A stretch of 64,000 bases of DNA from an uncultured Opitutia bacterium. Its GTDB lineage: Bacteria; Verrucomicrobiota; Verrucomicrobiia; Opitutales; Opitutaceae. How positions within the stretch are numbered: the first letter of the stretch is position 1; the number at the start of each line of letters is the position of its first letter. Made by a program: the position numbers and the translations under genes. The notes under the pieces are model-generated. The model saw only the letters and a list, made by a program, of their open reading frames with translations, had not been told where the DNA came from and did not search any database. The stretch spans positions 1 through 64,000 of the forward strand of contig CAIUOU010000122.1 of assembly GCA_903900845.1 (NCBI GenBank), in the 5' to 3' direction. Positions 59,936 through 64,000 of the stretch are shown piece by piece.

Positions 59936-60781
59936 GTGAAAACGGTCCACGCCCTGCTCCTCTTCGTCCTCGCGGTCGCCCCGGTCGGGCTGGCCGCGGC
60001 CGAGGCGGAGCCCGCGCCGGCGGAGGTCGAGGATCCCGCCGCGCCTCCTTTGCCGCCCGGGGCCAGGCGTGCGACGTGGGGTGAGGTGGCGATCATCAAT
60101 GACTCGCTCCACAAGGTCGCCGAGAGTCTCAGCCGCTGGGCCTACACGGAGCACCGGGTGGTGCGTGACGGTAAAGGCCGGGTGAAATCGGAGCAGGTCA
60201 TCCGCTTCGATCCTTCGAAAACGTTTTCCGAGCAGTGGGCCCCGGTGCAGATCAACGGCAAGCCGCCGTCGTCACGCGACGAGGCCAAGTACCGGCGGCG
60301 CGGCGAGGAATCCGATCCCGAGCGGCCGGTGACCTCCTCCCGGCGAACCCAGCCCAGCCTCGGCGAGGTGCTGGATGTGGGCCGGTCTTTCATCGCCTCG
60401 GAGACGGAGACCCACTGGGTCTTTGAGATCCCCCTGTTGAAGTTCGGCAACGAGCGGTTCCCGCCGGAGAAATTCCAGGTTCAGGCGCGTGTGCGGAAGG
60501 AAGGCACCCTGTTGGAAAACCTCTCGGTCCTGCTGCGGGAGTCGTTCCGCGCCAAACTCGTCGTGAAGGTGAAGTCCGGCGACGCTTCCCTCGACTTCGC
60601 GCAGATCGACCCTAAGCACCCGCCGACGCTCGTCAGCATCACCGGCGACGCCGACTGGTCCATTCTGTTCATCGGGGGCGGGGGCTCCATGGAATTGAAG
60701 CGGACCGATCTCCGGCGGGTGAAGCCCTACGCGGAGCGTTTCGAGGTGAAGATCGGCAACCTGAAGTCGATCGACTTCTGA
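59936..60781 (+). CDS. Secreted protein of unknown function
   Basis: A 281-residue protein starting at GTG 59936, with signal peptide VKTVHALLLFVLAVAPVGLA followed by an Ala/Pro/Glu-rich stretch. I do not recognise a domain. The middle has SLSRWAYTEHRVVRDGKGRV and IRFDPSKTFSEQWAPVQING, and the C-terminal half has HWVFEIPLLKFGNERFPPEK and ASLDFAQIDPKHPPTLVSIT. The alternating pattern suggests a beta-sandwich, perhaps lipoprotein-carrier-like, but no motif proves it. It converges with the Ig-domain gene (6 bases between the stops). Confidence 0.75.
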   Translation: MKTVHALLLFVLAVAPVGLAAAEAEPAPAEVEDPAAPPLPPGARRATWGEVAIINDSLHKVAESLSRWAYTEHRVVRDGKGRVKSEQVIRFDPSKTFSEQWAPVQINGKPPSSRDEAKYRRRGEESDPERPVTSSRRTQPSLGEVLDVGRSFIASETETHWVFEIPLLKFGNERFPPEKFQVQARVRKEGTLLENLSVLLRESFRAKLVVKVKSGDASLDFAQIDPKHPPTLVSITGDADWSILFIGGGGSMELKRTDLRRVKPYAERFEVKIGNLKSIDF

Positions 60782-60787
60782 GGCGGC

Positions 60788-63301
60788 TCAGGGCGAGGCG
60801 TCGTAGATTTCGACCAGAGCGAGCCCGGTCTGCTGGGCGGCCGGGGCGGATGCCGGCGGGCCGACCACGGCGGTGTAGGCGCCGGGTTCGAGGAAGAGCA
60901 GCAGGGCGGCATCGAGGCTTTGCGCGCCGAAGCTGAAGGCGCGGGCGCGGGTGGCAGCCTCGCGGATCGCCGGCGACTCGGGATCGCGGAACCAGTCGTC
61001 GTTCGCCCTCAGCTGCGTCCCGTCGCGGAAGAGCAGCAGCTGGGGATTGGGCAGAGCCGAGGCGAGGTTGAAAGGCGCGGCTGCTAGGGCCGGACCCGCC
61101 GCGCGGAGGAGAACGCGCTGCGGCCCGGGACCATCGATGACAAAACCGGCGATCAGGGGCAGCGCGGGCGCGACGGCGCCGAGCGTCGAGACGTTCACCA
61201 AGCGGCGCGAGCCCGGCGTCTCATCAGCCGCGGGCACGCCGTAGATCTCGGCGAGCACGATCCCGGTGCCGCCGGCGGAATGCACCGAGTAGACGCCGGG
61301 CTGCAGGCTGCTCAGGAGGGCGGCGTCGGCGCCGCCGGCCGCGAACGGGAACGCCCCGACGCGCCCCGCCGCGGTCGTGAGGGCGGCGGCGCCCGAGGCC
61401 GGAGAGCCCCAGTCGTTGTTCTGGCCGATCACGGTGCCCACGCGGTACAGCTGCAGCGACGGATCCGCGAGGGCGCCGGCGAGGTTGAACGGAGTGCGGG
61501 CAAGGCTCGGGCCCGCCACGCGGAGTAGTACCTGCTTGGCGGCCGTGCCCCCGATCGCGAAGCCGGTGATCATCGGGGCTTCCGGAGCCGTCGCCCCTCG
61601 GACCGACAGGTTGATCAGTTGCTGCCGGCCGGTGAGCACGTCGGTCACGCCCGCCACCAGGGCGGATGTCCCGTTGGCCGGGCGGTAGGTGCCGCGGACG
61701 CCCGTCGCGTTGAAGCCGAGTTCAATCGCGGCTCCACCCGCGGTGGTGAACGCCAGCTTGCCCTCGGTACCCAGGGAACCGGTGCCGGAATCGGCCGCGG
61801 GACCGTTGAGGAGCAGCGTGAAGGCGCGGCCGTCCGGACCGACGAGCACCTGCAGGGAGGTGCCGCTGCCGATCACCCCGGCGGAATAAAGGCCGGCGCT
61901 CGCCGGCGCCGGCGTGGCCGGTTCGACGCGTGCGGCGGTGAAGGTGAGGTTCAGTTCCGGGATCGATCCCGAGGCGGTGCCCGCGACCTCGTCGACCGCC
62001 CCGCGCAGCGTGATGTTCCGACTGGTGGCGGCGATGAGCGGCACGGTGGCGGAGAAGTTGCCGTTGAGGTCCACCGCGACCGCCGGGGCGGTGAGCGCGG
62101 AGGCGGCGCCGGGCAGGTGCGCGAGAAACGTCGCCGCACCCTGGCGGCGCACGAAGACGGCGATTTCACCCGATCCGGAACCGATTGTGCCTCGGTAGGT
62201 GCCCGAGTAATCGCGCAGCACCACCGTCAGCACCGCGGGCGCACTTGTGGAGACGCCGAGGGCGTTGGTCGCCTCGACATCGTAGCTGCCCGCCCCGGCG
62301 GCCGTCACGCCGGCGAGTGTGAGCTCCGCGCGCGTGGCGCCCGCGATCGCGCGGCCGTCCTTCCGCCATTGGAACGTGGGCGCAGGCACACCGGTGACTG
62401 TCGCGCTCAGGGTCACCGACGAGCCGCCGGCGACCGACTGGGAAGCGGGCGCGGTCACGAAGGCGGGGGCGGCGCGCACGACGAGGTCCGCGGCGGCGGA
62501 GGAGACTCCCGCGAGATTGGTGGCGGCGACCGTGTAGCGGCCGGCGTCCGCGAGCGAGACCGCGGACAGGGAGAGCGTGGTTCCCGTGGCTCCGGCGATG
62601 GCCGAGCCGTCGCGGGACCATTGCAGGGAAGGCGTCGGGCTGCCGACCGCGGCGGCGCGCAGGGTGACATTCGTTCCGGCGTTCACCGTCTGGCTGGTTG
62701 GCGTGGTGGTGAGGAAGGGACTGAGTGCTCCGGAGAGGAATGTGATGGTGCGTTCGACCGGCTCCGCCGCAGCCCAGCTGCCGTCGCCCGCCTGCGTCGC
62801 GCGAACAACCACGGGCCCGCCGTTGCCGGTGAGCAGCCGGCCGGCGAGGGAACCTGCGCCGGACACGATGGCGAAGCTGACCGGCAGGCCGGATTCCGCG
62901 GTCGCCTCCAAGGTGAGGCTTGATGCCGCGGGTGCGGTGGCGGCCAGGCTGAACCGGACTGTTTGGGGCCGCCGTGTCACGAAAACCGCCGCGGGCAGAG
63001 TGGTCACGGTCGCGGTTCCATCGCTGATCTCCAACGTGTACAGCGCGGCGCTGAACGTCGCGGGTGGAGTCAGGGCGGCCGTGACGGTGAGTGAAGGTTG
63101 GACCGCGCCGGGAATCACGGCTCCGTCCTTCCGCCACTTGTAGGTGAGCGTAAGGGTGCTGCTCGCGCTGGCCTGCAAGGTCACCGTGTCTCCCGGGTAG
63201 GCGGAAACGCCGGCCGGGTGGCTCAGGATCAGGGGCTGCGCCGCGAGCGAGGCGGCGAACGCGCCGGCGAGGAGAAGCGGGGTGAGGAACCGGGGTAACA
63301 T
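60788..63301 (-). CDS. Secreted Ig-domain protein with duplicated verrucomicrobial module
   Basis: An 837-residue exported protein (signal MLPRFLTPLLLAGAFAASLA). It has Ig-like domains (VTLQASASSTLTLTYKWRKD; VTLRAAAVGSPTPSLQWSRD; VTLSATVTGVPAPTFQWRKD), each ending AGRYTVAATNLAG or similar. Beyond about residue 390 comes a region with YSGTYRGTIGSGSGEIAVFV. Then two tandem modules of about 110-120 residues share APxxPxIxGFxIxG, VLLRxAGPxLAxxPFNLAxA, LxNPxLxLxRxGT, NDxW and LALVEIYD. This C-terminal module is common in Opitutaceae surface proteins. It probably mediates adhesion or substrate binding. ATG 63301 is chosen over 63367. Confidence 0.88.
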   Translation of the reverse strand: MLPRFLTPLLLAGAFAASLAAQPLILSHPAGVSAYPGDTVTLQASASSTLTLTYKWRKDGAVIPGAVQPSLTVTAALTPPATFSAALYTLEISDGTATVTTLPAAVFVTRRPQTVRFSLAATAPAASSLTLEATAESGLPVSFAIVSGAGSLAGRLLTGNGGPVVVRATQAGDGSWAAAEPVERTITFLSGALSPFLTTTPTSQTVNAGTNVTLRAAAVGSPTPSLQWSRDGSAIAGATGTTLSLSAVSLADAGRYTVAATNLAGVSSAAADLVVRAAPAFVTAPASQSVAGGSSVTLSATVTGVPAPTFQWRKDGRAIAGATRAELTLAGVTAAGAGSYDVEATNALGVSTSAPAVLTVVLRDYSGTYRGTIGSGSGEIAVFVRRQGAATFLAHLPGAASALTAPAVAVDLNGNFSATVPLIAATSRNITLRGAVDEVAGTASGSIPELNLTFTAARVEPATPAPASAGLYSAGVIGSGTSLQVLVGPDGRAFTLLLNGPAADSGTGSLGTEGKLAFTTAGGAAIELGFNATGVRGTYRPANGTSALVAGVTDVLTGRQQLINLSVRGATAPEAPMITGFAIGGTAAKQVLLRVAGPSLARTPFNLAGALADPSLQLYRVGTVIGQNNDWGSPASGAAALTTAAGRVGAFPFAAGGADAALLSSLQPGVYSVHSAGGTGIVLAEIYGVPAADETPGSRRLVNVSTLGAVAPALPLIAGFVIDGPGPQRVLLRAAGPALAAAPFNLASALPNPQLLLFRDGTQLRANDDWFRDPESPAIREAATRARAFSFGAQSLDAALLLFLEPGAYTAVVGPPASAPAAQQTGLALVEIYDASP

Positions 63302-63374
63302 CGCCGCGATGCAAAAGCGCCGGAAGCGCCGTGTCCATGACACGGTTGCGGGTTTCGCCCCGGGCATGCCCCGC

Positions 63375-64000
63375 CTATTTCCCCCCGGGGCGGCGCAGGC
63401 GCAGCGCCACCCCCACGAGGAGGATGAGCGCGGGAACCTCGATGAGCGGGCCGACGACGGCCGCGAAGGCCACGCCGGATTCCAGGCCGAAAACCCCGAT
63501 GGCCACGGCGATCGCGAGTTCGAAGTTGTTGCCGGCCGAGGTGAAGGCGATCGCCGTCGTGCGCCCGTGCTCGGCGCCGAGGCGCCGAGCGAGGAAAAAG
63601 CTCACGAGGAACATCACCGTGAAGTAGATGACGAGCGGGAGCGCGATGCGCAGGACATCAAGGGGCAGACTCACGATCGTGCGGCCCTTGAACATGAACA
63701 TCACCGTGATCGTGAAGAGCAGCGCTCCGAGCGTGAGAGGCGACACCCGCGGTAGAAATTTGCCCTCGAACCACTCGCTTCCCTTCCACGGGATCAGGAT
63801 GACGCGGCTCAGCACGCCCGCGGCGAATGGTATTCCGAGGTAGGTCATGACGCTGCGGAAAATGTCGCCCATCGATATCTCGACCACGCGGCTCTCGAGC
63901 CCGAACCACGGCGGCAGCACCGCGAGGAAGATCCAGGCCAGCCCGCTGTAGGTCAGGATCTGCGCCACGCTGTTCAGCGCCACCAGCCCGGCCGCATACT
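63375..64000 (-). CDS. ACR3-family arsenite efflux carrier, 5' end cut by the window
   Basis: C-terminal 208 residues of an ACR3-type arsenite/H+ antiporter; the N-terminal part lies beyond base 64000. Transmembrane helices are clear: [80 protein letters not shown] and [20 protein letters not shown], with the conserved [11 protein letters not shown] motif and [18 protein letters not shown] near the end. It exports arsenite. No arsR or arsC gene is visible next to it within the window; such genes could lie upstream, outside. It precedes the Ig-domain gene on the same strand by 73 bases. Confidence 0.92.
   Translation of the reverse strand, partial: YAAGLVALNSVAQILTYSGLAWIFLAVLPPWFGLESRVVEISMGDIFRSVMTYLGIPFAAGVLSRVILIPWKGSEWFEGKFLPRVSPLTLGALLFTITVMFMFKGRTIVSLPLDVLRIALPLVIYFTVMFLVSFFLARRLGAEHGRTTAIAFTSAGNNFELAIAVAIGVFGLESGVAFAAVVGPLIEVPALILLVGVALRLRRPGGK

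Overview
The window is a chromosomal segment of a high-GC bacterium, most likely an Opitutaceae member (phylum Verrucomicrobiota). This is inferred from family content. It includes a TonB receptor whose mature N-terminus carries a VKLEAFTVTGSNIKR-type segment, two PVC-type membrane-bound dehydrogenase/cytochrome c proteins with ThuA or HEAT parts, a DUF6250 protein, an Ig-domain protein with the LLRAAGP-type C-terminal module, and many Tat-exported oxidoreductases. I see no rRNA, tRNA, prophage, intact IS or CRISPR array. Genes at both window edges are cut: a tricorn-like protease on the left and an ACR3 arsenite carrier on the right.

Layout. 1-6.7 kb: tricorn-like protease (-), then an RRM protein, an RhlE-type helicase, a uracil-DNA glycosylase and a CBM9-like secreted protein (+). 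6.7-11.7 kb: a Gfo/Idh/MocA oxidoreductase, msrP and msrQ, pepT, and a decayed FitA-type antitoxin. 11.7-16.2 kb: DUF6250 protein and ABC ATPase (-), then a nuclease/phosphatase, an ArsC/Spx-like protein, a small unknown protein and TatD (+). 16.5-27.7 kb: a long minus-strand run of PEP-hydrolase-like TIM barrel, cupin, a giant ThuA/dehydrogenase/HEAT/cytochrome c/ThuA fusion, a VapBC-type pair, a Tm-1-like protein, formimidoyltransferase and prolyl oligopeptidase. 27.9-39.4 kb: DUF3299 protein, ACT regulator, cation efflux, TonB receptor, outer-membrane barrel, PocR/AraC regulator with a CoA-transferase, a TonB-like protein and RsmD. 39.6-43.8 kb: an Mla/MCE lipid-transport operon led by an unknown WPL-repeat protein. 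44-49.8 kb: unknown Cys protein, three pilin-like proteins, an oligopeptide-binding lipoprotein and an EamA transporter. 50-57.4 kb: a second dehydrogenase/cytochrome protein coupled to a ceramidase-like protein, asnS, and a TIM-barrel isomerase. 57.5-64 kb: a PQQ-repeat protein coupled to a methyltransferase, two secreted proteins and the arsenite carrier.

How the genes work together. Much of the window looks like envelope-based nutrient handling: TonB uptake, an outer-membrane barrel, secreted peptidases, periplasmic cytochrome-linked dehydrogenases and Tat-exported sugar oxidoreductases. Added to this are envelope repair (MsrPQ) and lipid traffic (MCE operon).

The most unusual signals are three. 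First, the WPL-repeat protein overlaps mlaE and may be a new partner of the MCE transporter. Second, a decayed FitA-type antitoxin whose start codon reads ACG lies in an apparently empty gap. Third, a family of degenerate intergenic repeats includes two co-linear ~90-bp composite copies 38 kb apart, and TGTAGCC hairpins whose stems change on both sides so that pairing is kept.
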